Assembly: GCF_010731615.1 (NCBI RefSeq)
Contig: NZ_AP022618.1
Span: forward strand, 3,782,001 to 3,846,000
From: Mycolicibacterium insubricum
Lineage (GTDB): Bacteria; Actinomycetota; Actinomycetes; Mycobacteriales; Mycobacteriaceae
DNA: 64,000 nucleotides
Reading direction: 5' to 3'
Part shown: piece after piece, positions 8,379 through 16,729 of the stretch
How positions within the stretch are numbered: the stretch's first letter is position 1
Layout of the letters: the number at the start of each line of letters is the position of its first letter
Position numbers and translations under genes: made by a program
The notes under the pieces: model-generated
What the model was told of the DNA's origin: nothing
Databases searched by the model: none
What the model saw: the letters and a program-made list of their open reading frames with translations, nothing else

Positions 8379-8818
8379 GCGACGACCGCCGGCCGAGTCG
8401 CATCGAGGATCTGGTCGAGATCCAGCAACTGCTGGCCAAGTACGCCGTCACCATCACCCAGGGCGACACCGACGGTCTGATCAGCGTTTTCACCCCAGAC
8501 GGCACCTACAGCGCATTCGGTGACACCTACACGCTCAACCGGTTCCCGGTGCTCGTCGACGCCGCGCCCAAGGGCCTGTTCATGACCGGCACCGCGCTGG
8601 TCGACCTGGAGGAGGGTGCCGACACCGCCACCGGAACCCAGCCGCTGTGCTTCATCGAGCACTCCCGCCACGACATGCGGATCGGCTACTACCGGGACAG
8701 CTACCTGCGCACCGAGGACGGCTGGCGGCTGAAAACCCGTGCCATGACGTTCATCCGGCGCAGCGGCGACCACGACCACGGTCGCCCGCACGCAATCGGG
8801 AGACCCGAAGCCGGATGA
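8375..8818 (+). CDS. NTF2-like (SnoaL-type) protein
   Basis: A 147-residue protein of the nuclear transport factor 2 fold, starting at GTG 8375 within a GTGA overlap with the preceding stop. It shows the typical pattern of an N-terminal helix (RIEDLVEIQQLLAKYAVTI), the GDTDGLISVFTPDGTY strand and a C-terminal YYRDSYLRTEDGWRLKTRAM strand. The fold is used by dehydratases, steroid isomerases and ring-hydroxylating beta subunits. It could be the small subunit of the Rieske oxygenase encoded three genes upstream, or a separate isomerase or dehydratase. It is coupled by ATGA to the following acyl-CoA dehydrogenase. Confidence 0.85.
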   Translation: MSDDRRPSRIEDLVEIQQLLAKYAVTITQGDTDGLISVFTPDGTYSAFGDTYTLNRFPVLVDAAPKGLFMTGTALVDLEEGADTATGTQPLCFIEHSRHDMRIGYYRDSYLRTEDGWRLKTRAMTFIRRSGDHDHGRPHAIGRPEAG

Positions 8819-9939
8819 CCGATCCCCTGCACGAGCCCGCCGCGTTTCGCACCGCGCTGCGGGCGTGGCTGGCCGACAACGATCTCACTCCACCCGAGGA
8901 TCACACGCTCGCCGGTCACATGACGCAGTTCGCCCGGGTCATGCGGGCGCTCTACGACGGCGGCTGGGGCCGCTACGGCTGGCCGGAACACGCCGGGGGG
9001 CTCGGCGGTCCGGCGATACTGCGCGCCATCGTGGGTGAGGAGATCGTCGGCCGGCGGCTGGCCGAGCCCGGACCGTACTCGATGATCGAGGTCCTGGCGC
9101 CGACGATGATCGACTACGCCTGCCCCGAGCTGGCCGCCGAGATGCTGCCGAAGATGCTCTCCGGCGCCGAGCAGTGGTGCCAGGGCTTCTCCGAACCCGG
9201 CTCCGGCAGCGACCTGGCCTCGCTGACCACCAGGGCCGTGCAGCAGGGCGACAAGTACATCGTCAACGGGCAGAAGGTCTGGACCAGCTTCGCGCAGTTC
9301 TCCCACCGCTGCATCCTGCTGACCCGCACCGGCGACGCCGGCACGCCGAATCACCAGGCCATCACGGCGTTCTTCGTCGACATGGACTCCCCCGGCGTCG
9401 ACGTGCGCCCGCTGCACACCATGCACGGTGTCGACGAGTTCTGCGAGGTGTACTTCGACAACGTCGAGGTCGACGCCTCCCGGATGCTGGGCAGGCCCGG
9501 CGACGGCTGGCAGTTGGCCATGGACCTGCTGCCCTATGAGCGTTCGACCTGCTTCTGGCAGCGGATCGCCTACCTGTATTCGCGGTTCGACGCACTGATC
9601 GCCGAGGTCTCCGACCAAGGGGCCGGCATCGACGACGAGATGGGCGAGACCTATCTGGCGCTGCACACGCTGCGGTGCCGGTCGGCGGCCACCCAGAAGC
9701 GACTGGCGCAAGGCCACCGGCTGGGGCCGGACACCTCCATCGACAAGGTGCTACTGGCCGCCGCCGAGCAGCGGCTCTACGACACCGCCCACGACCTGTT
9801 GCCCGGCGTCATCGAACTCGAAGATTCACCGTGGCGCACCGAGTACCTGTATTCGCGGGCCGCCACCATCTACGGCGGCACCGCGGAGGTGCAGCGCAAC
9901 ATCATCGCCCGGCGGCTGCTGGATCTGGGTAAGGAGTGA
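8815..9939 (+). CDS. Acyl-CoA dehydrogenase, long subunit of pair 1
   Basis: A 374-residue dehydrogenase with the flavin segment CQGFSEPGSGSDLASL and WTSFAQFSHRC. Near the C-terminus it has IYGGTAEVQRNIIA, where the medium-chain enzymes have a catalytic Glu before Gly-Thr (YEGT); here that residue is Gly, so the base must come from elsewhere or from the partner. The ATG at 8815 overlaps the previous stop (ATGA), and its stop overlaps the next GTG (GTGA). The following gene encodes a short dehydrogenase-like subunit. In actinobacterial sterol degradation such adjacent pairs form alpha2beta2 enzymes acting on bulky side chains. Confidence 0.92.
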   Translation: MTDPLHEPAAFRTALRAWLADNDLTPPEDHTLAGHMTQFARVMRALYDGGWGRYGWPEHAGGLGGPAILRAIVGEEIVGRRLAEPGPYSMIEVLAPTMIDYACPELAAEMLPKMLSGAEQWCQGFSEPGSGSDLASLTTRAVQQGDKYIVNGQKVWTSFAQFSHRCILLTRTGDAGTPNHQAITAFFVDMDSPGVDVRPLHTMHGVDEFCEVYFDNVEVDASRMLGRPGDGWQLAMDLLPYERSTCFWQRIAYLYSRFDALIAEVSDQGAGIDDEMGETYLALHTLRCRSAATQKRLAQGHRLGPDTSIDKVLLAAAEQRLYDTAHDLLPGVIELEDSPWRTEYLYSRAATIYGGTAEVQRNIIARRLLDLGKE

Positions 9940-10748
9940 GCGTGACCGATCTGGACGCCGGTTCCCTCGGGCTGCTCGAGGACGCGATGCGCACCTGCAT
10001 GGCGAACGCCTCGGGCCCTGAGCTCGACGCCGCGCTGGCCGAATTGGGCTGGGCCGACATGCTTTCCGAGGTGCCCGATATCGCGGTGCCGTTGGTGTTC
10101 CGGCTGCTCGGCGAGACCGGGGCGCACGCCTCTGTGCTCAACGACGTGCTGCTGGAGACCATCGGCGGACTCCCCGGGGGCACGCCGCCGATGCCGTTCG
10201 CCGGCGGCCACTGGGTGGTGTGGGAACGCGAGGACACCCAAGCGCCGGACAACCCGACGCTGGGCGGGCTGCCGCTGCGCCGGGTCCCCGACGGGGAACT
10301 CATGCGCATCGGCGAGGCCCGCCGGGCCCTGGGCTGGTGGCTGGTGGGATCGGCGCGGGCGATGCTGGCGCTGGCCCGCACCCATGCGCTGGACCGTGTG
10401 CAGTTCGGCAGGCCGATCGCCGGCTTCCAGGCGATCCGGCACAAGCTCGCCGAGACCCTGGTGGCCATCGAGGGCGCGGAGGCGACCCTGAGCCTGCCTG
10501 ACACCGACAGCCCGGATTTGACCGCGATGCTGGCCAAGGCCGCCGCCGGCAAGGCCGCGCTGACCGCCGCCAAGCACACCCAGCAGGTGCTGGCCGGGAT
10601 CGGCTTCACCGCCGAACACGACCTGCACCATCACATCAAGCGGGCGCTGGTCCTCGACGGCCTGCTGGGCAGCTCCCGGGAACTGACCCGCAAGGCCGGC
10701 GCCGGGCTGCGGGCCCGTCGTTCGGCACCCCGGCTGGCCGAGCTCTGA
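9936..10748 (+). CDS. Acyl-CoA dehydrogenase-like, short subunit of pair 1
   Basis: A 270-residue dehydrogenase homologue, well short of the usual 380. The N-terminal helical domain is brief and the EPG.GSD flavin loop is missing, while the C-terminal helical domain is kept (DRVQFGRPIAGFQAIRHKLAETL and GIGFTAEHDLHHHIKRA). This matches the shorter partner of heteromeric acyl-CoA dehydrogenases. The GTG at 9936 overlaps the upstream stop; a GTG at 9942 is an alternative. It is the last gene of the plus-strand operon that begins at 4853. The gene after it, on the other strand, encodes a TetR regulator. Confidence 0.87.
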   Translation: MSVTDLDAGSLGLLEDAMRTCMANASGPELDAALAELGWADMLSEVPDIAVPLVFRLLGETGAHASVLNDVLLETIGGLPGGTPPMPFAGGHWVVWEREDTQAPDNPTLGGLPLRRVPDGELMRIGEARRALGWWLVGSARAMLALARTHALDRVQFGRPIAGFQAIRHKLAETLVAIEGAEATLSLPDTDSPDLTAMLAKAAAGKAALTAAKHTQQVLAGIGFTAEHDLHHHIKRALVLDGLLGSSRELTRKAGAGLRARRSAPRLAEL

Positions 10749-10827
10749 CACCCCGGCGGAATCACCGGCGATAGCGGAGGCCGCCCACGAGGCGACGGTG
10801 GTTCTCGCTGACCCAGAACCTTGTTCT

Positions 10828-11487
10828 CTAGCTAGCTGAGGCGGCGAAACCCAGCGCGCAGAAGCTCCACACCTCGTCGGCGGTGATCGGGTGGATCTCC
10901 TCTTCCTCGGCCGGTGCCGAGGACTGCGCGGTGAACATCACCGTCTGCATCGTCATCGCCGCGACTCGGCGCGGATTGACGTCCGAACGCAGCTGGCCGG
11001 CCTCGGCGGCCTCCTCCATCAGCTCGGTGAACAACACCAGCAACGGGGCGTGAGCAACGCGCACCTCGGTCGGATGCGAGATCAGCAACTGGGGGGCGAA
11101 ATCGGTGAACAACGGGCGCTTAGCCGACGGATCCGGCCGCGACAGCTCAAAGAGCAGCTCAATTGCGACCTTCAACCGGGCCAGCGGCTCCTCCTGGCCC
11201 GATGTCGCGGCGCGGATCTGATTGGCCGCACGGCTGAGCGCATCCTCGAACAGCGCCAGCAGCAACTCATGTTTGCCGTCGAATTGGAGGTAGAAACTAC
11301 GCAGTGACTGCCGGGACCGGTCGACGACTTCCTGCACGGTGAAATCCGTGCTGCCCTTCTCGGTGATGATCGCCTGGGCGGCGTCGAGGAAGCGCTGCAC
11401 GCGCTGGGCGGCACGCAGCTTGGCGGTCTTGATGGACCGCTCGACGGCGCGCTGCTTCCAGGCCGGTTCTTCGCTGGGGCTGCTCAT
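10828..11487 (-). CDS. TetR-family transcriptional regulator
   Basis: A 219-residue regulator. The N-terminal helix-turn-helix domain covers about residues 30-75: AAQAIITEKGSTDFTVQEV, then VVDRSRQSLRSFYLQFDGKHELL, where TetR proteins have ...GTFYxxFxxKxxLL. The rest is a helical ligand-binding and dimer domain, with an acidic EEEEI loop near the end. The ATG at 11487 faces away from the dehydrogenase gene at 11665; the palindrome at 11610 lies between them. It is a good candidate for binding the cluster's operators, but the TetR at 21699 is an equally placed competitor. The ligand is probably a pathway acyl-CoA or acid. Confidence 0.9.
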   Translation of the reverse strand: MSSPSEEPAWKQRAVERSIKTAKLRAAQRVQRFLDAAQAIITEKGSTDFTVQEVVDRSRQSLRSFYLQFDGKHELLLALFEDALSRAANQIRAATSGQEEPLARLKVAIELLFELSRPDPSAKRPLFTDFAPQLLISHPTEVRVAHAPLLVLFTELMEEAAEAGQLRSDVNPRRVAAMTMQTVMFTAQSSAPAEEEEIHPITADEVWSFCALGFAASAS

Positions 11488-11608
11488 CTGAGGCCCGAAT
11501 CGCGGCGACGTGCAATGTACATGGACAAACTGTAACGGACAATAGGTCTACTTAGGGGGTCCTCGGCCGCATTGTGACGCAGATTTCGAGATTCTTCCTA
11601 CCACATGA

Positions 11609-11625
11609 GGAGAATGTTATTCTCC
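11609..11625. promoter_or_regulatory. Palindromic operator GAGAAT-n3-ATTCTC, site B
   Basis: GGAGAATGTTATTCTCC is a perfect inverted repeat with 7-base arms and a 3-base centre, identical in its core arms to sites A and C. It lies 40 bases upstream of the dehydrogenase ATG at 11665 and 122 bases from the divergent TetR start, so it could control both. A possible -10 hexamer TATTCT overlaps its right arm. The sequence TTATTCG lies just downstream at 11631 and also just upstream of site A. The palindrome would be inside the coding frame if translation began at 11605, which argues for the 11665 start. Confidence 0.75.
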
Positions 11626-11664
11626 GATGGTTATTCGACCGGCGACCGACGAGGTGAAATCCGA

Positions 11665-12675
11665 ATGCTCCTGGAGCTCGATTCCGACCAGCGATTCTGG
11701 CGCGACACGGTGCGCGACGCGCTGGCCAAGGAATGCCCCGCCAGCCTCGTTCGCGCCGTCGCCGAGGACGGTGCCGACACCACGGCGCTGTGGCAGACCT
11801 ACGTCGACATGGGGTGGACCGAGCTCACCGACGCGTCGGAGACCGTCGAACTCGGATTGCTGGTCGAGGCGCTCGGCGCCGCGAGCGATCCCACCCCGTT
11901 CCTGGCCACCCTGACCCAGTTCAGCCCGCTGGCCGGCGACCGGATCGATGCCAAACTCTCCGGCGCCGCGGTCTACGACGGTGTCACCGCGGCCCGCACC
12001 GCCGACGGCTGGGTGCTCGACGGCACCTGCCGGCACGTCCTCGACGGCGACCGCGCCGACCGGCTCGCCGTGCTCACCCCCGCCGGGGTGTTCATCCTGG
12101 GCTCCGATCAGGTGACCGCCCGCCGAGTGCAGGTGTTCGACCCAGTACTGCACGTCGCCGAGGTGACGCTGGCCTCGGTGGCGGTGCCCACCGAGGCCCG
12201 GGTGTCCGGGGTGAACGTCGAGCGCGCCCGGGAGCTCGCGCTGACCGGGATGGCGCTGACCGTGGTCGGTTCCTGCCAGCGGATCCTGGACCTGGTCCTC
12301 GAACACGTCGGGTCCCGCAAGCAGTTCGGCGTGCTGATCGGGTCCTTCCAGGCCGTCCAGCACAAGGCCGCCGATATGCACGTCGCCATCGAGCGGGCCC
12401 GCGCGCTGGCCTATTTCGCCGCGCTGACCCTGGCCGAGGGGGACCCACGCAGTCGGATGGCGGCCATGATGGCCAAGGCCGGCGCCGGCGAGTGCCAGTC
12501 GCTGGTGTTCAAGCACGGCGTACAGCTGTTCGGCGCCATGGGGTTCACCTGGGAGAACGACGTGCAGTTCCCGCTCAAGCGGGCCAAGGCCGGCGAGCTC
12601 ATGCTGGGCGGCGCCGCCGAGCACCGCGCCCGGATCACCGAGGAATCACTGGCCGCGGCACGAGCGGGGGCCTGA
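11665..12675 (+). CDS. Acyl-CoA dehydrogenase-like, short subunit of pair 2
   Basis: A 336-residue homologue that lacks a recognisable EPG.GSD flavin loop but keeps the C-terminal helical domain (SRKQFGVLIGSFQAVQHKAADM and HGVQLFGAMGFTWENDV). The ATG at 11665 has GAGGTGA upstream at 11651 and opens MLLELDSDQRFWRDTV, the normal family start. The full-length partner follows after 3 bases. The divergent TetR gene and operator site B upstream place this pair in the shared regulon. Confidence 0.9.
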   Translation: MLLELDSDQRFWRDTVRDALAKECPASLVRAVAEDGADTTALWQTYVDMGWTELTDASETVELGLLVEALGAASDPTPFLATLTQFSPLAGDRIDAKLSGAAVYDGVTAARTADGWVLDGTCRHVLDGDRADRLAVLTPAGVFILGSDQVTARRVQVFDPVLHVAEVTLASVAVPTEARVSGVNVERARELALTGMALTVVGSCQRILDLVLEHVGSRKQFGVLIGSFQAVQHKAADMHVAIERARALAYFAALTLAEGDPRSRMAAMMAKAGAGECQSLVFKHGVQLFGAMGFTWENDVQFPLKRAKAGELMLGGAAEHRARITEESLAAARAGA

Positions 12676-12678
12676 GCC

Positions 12679-13857
12679 GTGCAACTGACCTTCGACGCCG
12701 ACGTCGAGGCGTTCCGCGACGAATTCATCGCGTTTCTCGACGAGTACCTGCCCGACGAGGCGGTCACCGACCAACGCTCGGAATCGACCGCCGACGTGCC
12801 GCCGTGGGCCCGGGACTGGCAGCGCGTCCTGTTCGACCACGGCTGGCTGGTGCCCGGCTACCCGCCGGAGTTCGGTGGCCGCAACGCCAACATCCTGCAG
12901 CAGTACGTGTGGAACCAGGAACTGTGCCGCCGGCGGATCTATCAGTCCTACAACCCGCAGGGCGTCGGCATCATCGCCGCCTCGCTGCTGACCTTCGGCA
13001 CCGAGGAACAGAAGCGGCGCTGGGCCGTGCCGATCCTACGCGCGGAAATGACTGCGGCACTGGGCATGAGCGAACCCAACGCCGGATCGGATCTGGCCGG
13101 CCTGCGCACGTCGGCGACGCTCACCCCCGACGGGGATGCGTTCATCCTCAACGGCCAGAAGGTGTGGACCTCCGGTGCCCACGACGCCGACGTGATCCTG
13201 GCCTTCGTGCGTACCGACCCGGATGCGCCCAAGCACAAGGGCATCAGCGTGCTGGTGGTGCCCGCCGACACCGAAGGCGTGGTGCGCCGGCCGTTCCCGT
13301 CCTGGTGCGACCGCGAGGACATCGACTTCAACGAGGTCTTCTTCACCGACGCCCGGGTGCCCGCCGAAAATCTGGTCGGGCCACTCAACGGCGGCTGGGG
13401 AGTGGCCAACGGATCGCTGGGCCACGAACGCACCCTGCTGTGGATGCTGTTCGCCGACCGGCTCGACCAGCTGATCGCCGACTACAGACCGGCCACGGTG
13501 CTGGAACGCGACCAGTACGCCACGCTGCTGATGGACGCCGCCGCGCTGCGGTTGTTGGGCTCGGCGGCAATCGCCCGCGAGGCCCGCGGTGAGCAGGACA
13601 CCCAGAGTCTGTCGGTGCTGAAACTGCTTGGATCCGAGTCGGTTCAGACCCATTCCGAGCACGCGCTGGACGCCGCCGGGATCGACGGGCTGCGCCATCC
13701 CAACATCACCTCCAGCTACGCACCGTTCGGTGAGGACGACGCGTCGACCAGTCTGTTCGAACGGCTGCAGCGCACCTTCGGCGGGACCATCGCCGGTGGC
13801 ACCTCGGAGATCCAGCGCAGCATCATCGCCCAGCGGATCCTCGGCCTGCCGCGCTGA
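12679..13857 (+). CDS. Acyl-CoA dehydrogenase, long subunit of pair 2
   Basis: A 392-residue acyl-CoA dehydrogenase with all normal regions: DWQRVLFDHGWLVPGYPPEF near the start, the flavin loop GMSEPNAGSDLAGLRT, the WTSGAHDAD loop, and a C-terminal IAGGTSEIQRSIIAQRILG. As in pair 1, Gly stands where medium-chain enzymes have Glu before Gly-Thr. The GTG start lies 3 bases after the short-subunit stop, so the two are co-translated and probably form one heteromeric enzyme. It is followed by a 125-base convergent gap to the enoyl-CoA hydratase, in which I see no strong terminator. Confidence 0.93.
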   Translation: MQLTFDADVEAFRDEFIAFLDEYLPDEAVTDQRSESTADVPPWARDWQRVLFDHGWLVPGYPPEFGGRNANILQQYVWNQELCRRRIYQSYNPQGVGIIAASLLTFGTEEQKRRWAVPILRAEMTAALGMSEPNAGSDLAGLRTSATLTPDGDAFILNGQKVWTSGAHDADVILAFVRTDPDAPKHKGISVLVVPADTEGVVRRPFPSWCDREDIDFNEVFFTDARVPAENLVGPLNGGWGVANGSLGHERTLLWMLFADRLDQLIADYRPATVLERDQYATLLMDAAALRLLGSAAIAREARGEQDTQSLSVLKLLGSESVQTHSEHALDAAGIDGLRHPNITSSYAPFGEDDASTSLFERLQRTFGGTIAGGTSEIQRSIIAQRILGLPR

Positions 13858-13982
13858 CGGCCCGCCGATCGCGAACGGCCGATTGGCGCACGAGCGGCCA
13901 TCCAGGAACACAAAAACCCAGGACGGCCCGACCCGAGGCGGACGCCACGGAGCCTTCGTGCAGTAACTGGCCACTCGCCGGA

Positions 13983-14747
13983 TTACTTCTTGGCGATCAG
14001 CCCGTCGACGATGCGGTTGAAGTCGGCGGTGCCGAAGGAGACGTACTCGCTGAGGTTGGCGTAGTCCAGCGAGGTGGTCACCGACCGTTCCAGCTGCATG
14101 TTCATCAGCCGCTTGGTGGCCTCGACGGCCTGCTGCGGCTGCTTGAGGATGCCCCGGGCGCATTCGAGGGCCGCGGCCACCGGATCTGCCACCACGTGGT
14201 TGGCCAGGCCCAGCTCGAGTGCCTTCGCCGCGGGGATCTTCGCCCCGGTCAGCGCGTACTCCTTGGCCTGCAGGAAGCTGATTTGCGTCGGCCAGACCAG
14301 CGGCCCGCCGTCGGCGGCCACCAACCCGATCGACACGTGCGGGTCGGCGAAGAACGCCGTCTCGGCCATGTAGACGACGTCGGACATGGCGGCCAGGCTG
14401 CAGCCCAGGCCGACGGCCGGCCCGTTGACAGCGGCGATGATCGGGATCCGGCACCGGATCATGCCCAGCACCAGGTCGCGGCCGTGCTTGATGGTCTTGG
14501 TGCGCAACGCCTCGTCACGGCGCAGCTCGTCGAGGTAGTTGAAATCGCCGCCGGCCGAAAACGCCCGGCCGGCACCGGTGAGCACCGCGACCCGCGCCCC
14601 GGCGTCCTCGTTGAGCTCGTTGAACAGGTTCGCCAGGCCGACGTGCAGGTTGTCGTTGACGGCGTTGAGCGCATCGGGCCGGTTCAGTGTGATGATCCGC
14701 AGCGGCCCGTCGGCCGCGACGTCGATTTCTTCTGGCATTCCATACAT
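13983..14747 (-). CDS. Enoyl-CoA hydratase/isomerase family protein
   Basis: A 254-residue crotonase-fold protein that hydrates or isomerises enoyl-CoA. The oxyanion-hole segments are present: AGRAFSAGGDFNYLDEL and NGPAVGLGCSLAAMSDVVYM. In the usual hydratase the second catalytic Glu follows at PE.GL; here the sequence is DPHVSIGLVAADGG, with no Glu at that place, so a hydratase, isomerase or hydrolase variant is possible. It is the last gene of the leftward fadD operon; its ATG at 14747 is 1 base after the dehydrogenase stop. A start at 14738 (MPEEID) is an alternative. Confidence 0.9.
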   Translation of the reverse strand: MYGMPEEIDVAADGPLRIITLNRPDALNAVNDNLHVGLANLFNELNEDAGARVAVLTGAGRAFSAGGDFNYLDELRRDEALRTKTIKHGRDLVLGMIRCRIPIIAAVNGPAVGLGCSLAAMSDVVYMAETAFFADPHVSIGLVAADGGPLVWPTQISFLQAKEYALTGAKIPAAKALELGLANHVVADPVAAALECARGILKQPQQAVEATKRLMNMQLERSVTTSLDYANLSEYVSFGTADFNRIVDGLIAKK

Positions 14748-14748
14748 T

Positions 14749-15837
14749 TCAGACTCCCAATCCCAGGATGCGTGAGGCGATGATGTTCTTCTGAATCTGC
14801 GAAGTTCCGCCCATGACGCTCTGCGCCCGGCTGTACAGATAGGAGTTGAACAGTTCGGTGTCGGCGGTCCCGGTCACGGCGAGCGCGGCGTGTCCCACCG
14901 ACTGGTCCACCCAGGTCATCAGCAGCTTGTCGATCGAGCCGTTGGAGTTGTGGGTGATGCCGTCCAGCTGTTCGGACAGCCGGCGCCGCACGTGGTGGGT
15001 GAGCATCTCGGTCTGCACCGCCGCCCAGGCCAGGTCCTCGGGGACCGATCCCTCGCAGCGGGCGGCCATCTGGCGCACCAGCTTGCCGTACCGGGCGGCG
15101 TAGCCCAGCGTCGAGGGTTCCCGCTCGTGGCCGACCACGGTCATCGCCAGCGCCCAGCCGTCACCGGGTTCGCCGACCATGTTGGCCGCCGGCACGGTGG
15201 CGTTGTCGAAGGCGACCTGCCCGAATTCGGTGGTGATGCCGTTGATCATCTCCAGCGGGCGCTGGATCACCCCGGGCTGGTCCATCGCCACGATGAACGC
15301 CGAGATGCCCTTGTGCCGCTTGGCTTCCGGGTCGGTCCGGGCCAGCACCAGGCACCAGTCGGCGACGTCGGAGTAGCTGGTCCAGATCTTGTGGCCGTTG
15401 ATCACCCACTGGTCGCCGTCGCGGACGGCGGTGGTGGTCAGCGACGCCAGATCCGACCCGGCACCGGGCTCGGAGAACCCCTGGCACCAGCGTTCGGTGC
15501 CGTTGATCATGCCGGGCAGGAAGCGTTGCGCAATCTCCTTGCTGCCGTGGTGGCCGAGCCCGACGACCAGGTAGCCCAGGCTGGGCCGCGGCGGGGCGCC
15601 GTAGCGGGCCAGTTCCTCGTCGAGGATGACATCGTAGACCGGGGGCAGCTCCTGGCCGCCGTACTCCTTGGGCCAGGTCACCCCGAAGAACCCGCCGGAG
15701 TACAGCGCGCGGTGCCACTCGCCCTGGCGGGCCCAGTACTCGTCGCCGGACGTCGGGAATTCCTTGGCGTGCACCGAGAGCCAGTCCCGCAGCCGGGCGC
15801 GGAAGGCGGCCTCGTCGGCCGAATCACGAAAGTCCAA
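14749..15837 (-). CDS. Acyl-CoA dehydrogenase, long subunit of pair 3
   Basis: A 362-residue acyl-CoA dehydrogenase with the flavin segment CQGFSEPGAGSDLASLTT, IWTSYSDVADWC, and a C-terminal VMGGTSQIQKNIIASRILG. It begins MDFRDSADEAAFRARLRDWL, as in many sterol-pathway dehydrogenases. The ATG lies inside the 3' end of the preceding short-subunit gene (14-base overlap), which indicates translational coupling within the pair. It closely resembles the long subunit of pair 1, consistent with duplication of a two-gene module. Confidence 0.93.
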   Translation of the reverse strand: MDFRDSADEAAFRARLRDWLSVHAKEFPTSGDEYWARQGEWHRALYSGGFFGVTWPKEYGGQELPPVYDVILDEELARYGAPPRPSLGYLVVGLGHHGSKEIAQRFLPGMINGTERWCQGFSEPGAGSDLASLTTTAVRDGDQWVINGHKIWTSYSDVADWCLVLARTDPEAKRHKGISAFIVAMDQPGVIQRPLEMINGITTEFGQVAFDNATVPAANMVGEPGDGWALAMTVVGHEREPSTLGYAARYGKLVRQMAARCEGSVPEDLAWAAVQTEMLTHHVRRRLSEQLDGITHNSNGSIDKLLMTWVDQSVGHAALAVTGTADTELFNSYLYSRAQSVMGGTSQIQKNIIASRILGLGV

Positions 15838-16729
15838 GATCGATCTCCTCCAACTTGACGGGCCACAGTTCGGTCGAGGTGAGCGCCCGGCGCAGGTAGA
15901 CGTGCGCCAGGCATTCCCAGGTGTTGCCGATTCCGCCGTGCACCTGGATCGAAGTCTCGCACACCGTGCGAGCCGCGCGTGCGCAGTACAGCTTGGCCAC
16001 CCGGGCCGCGCGCAACGCCTCGGCCGGGGTGAGTTCGTCGACCGCCCACGCGGCGTGGCGCAGGATGCTGATCGAACCCTCGACCAGGGTGGCGGCCTCG
16101 GCCAGCAGGTGGGCGACGGCCTGATACGAACCGATGGTCTTGCCGTACTGTTCGCGGATCTTCGCGTAGTCGACCGCCAGGTCCAGCGCGCCGCGGCTCA
16201 CCCCGACCAGGTCGGCAGCGGTGATCACCAGCGCGAGCGCCTGCCAGCGGGCCGCGGCGTCGTCGTCGATCGCGCCCACCTCGGCCAATTGCGTTGCCGT
16301 GGCCCGGGTCCGGGTGAGATCGGCACCCGCGACGGAGTCCCCGACGGATCCGGCGAGGACCCGGGAGCCGTCCACCGCGACCGCGACACCGGCGCCGCGG
16401 GCATCGAATGTTTCGCCGCCGACCACCACGGTCAGGCCGGCGGCGGGATCCAGGCCGGCCAGCCGGTAGGCCTCGTCGGCGAGCACCGGGCCGGCAAACG
16501 GGGCATCGACCAGGCCGCGGCCGAACTCCTCGGCGACGATGGCGACCTCCACCCCGGAGGCGCCGTCGGAACGCAGTGCGCACCAACCCGTTCCGGCGAG
16601 CTGGCGGTCCAGCCGCTCGATCCGTGCGGCGTCGGCGAGTTCGGCGACTGAGGACGGGCCCAGGTCGTCGGCCAGCTTGGCGGCCGCGTTGCGCAGCTGC
16701 TGCTGTTCACCGGTCAGTCGGACATCCAT
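15824..16729 (-). CDS. Acyl-CoA dehydrogenase-like, short subunit of pair 3
   Basis: A 301-residue dehydrogenase homologue without the EPG.GSD flavin loop but with the C-terminal domain (REQYGKTIGSYQAVAHLLAEAA and IQVHGGIGNTWECLAHVYLRRA). It starts MDVRLTGEQQQLRNAAAKLA. It overlaps the fadD gene upstream by 23 bases and the long subunit downstream by 14 bases. The tight coupling suggests a stoichiometric complex with the long subunit. Confidence 0.9.
   Translation of the reverse strand: MDVRLTGEQQQLRNAAAKLADDLGPSSVAELADAARIERLDRQLAGTGWCALRSDGASGVEVAIVAEEFGRGLVDAPFAGPVLADEAYRLAGLDPAAGLTVVVGGETFDARGAGVAVAVDGSRVLAGSVGDSVAGADLTRTRATATQLAEVGAIDDDAAARWQALALVITAADLVGVSRGALDLAVDYAKIREQYGKTIGSYQAVAHLLAEAATLVEGSISILRHAAWAVDELTPAEALRAARVAKLYCARAARTVCETSIQVHGGIGNTWECLAHVYLRRALTSTELWPVKLEEIDLGLS

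Noticed and set aside
10800..10840. TTGTTCTCTAGC near the first TetR stop as another operator copy
   Set aside because: Only a half match, at the 3' end of the gene with no promoter to control.
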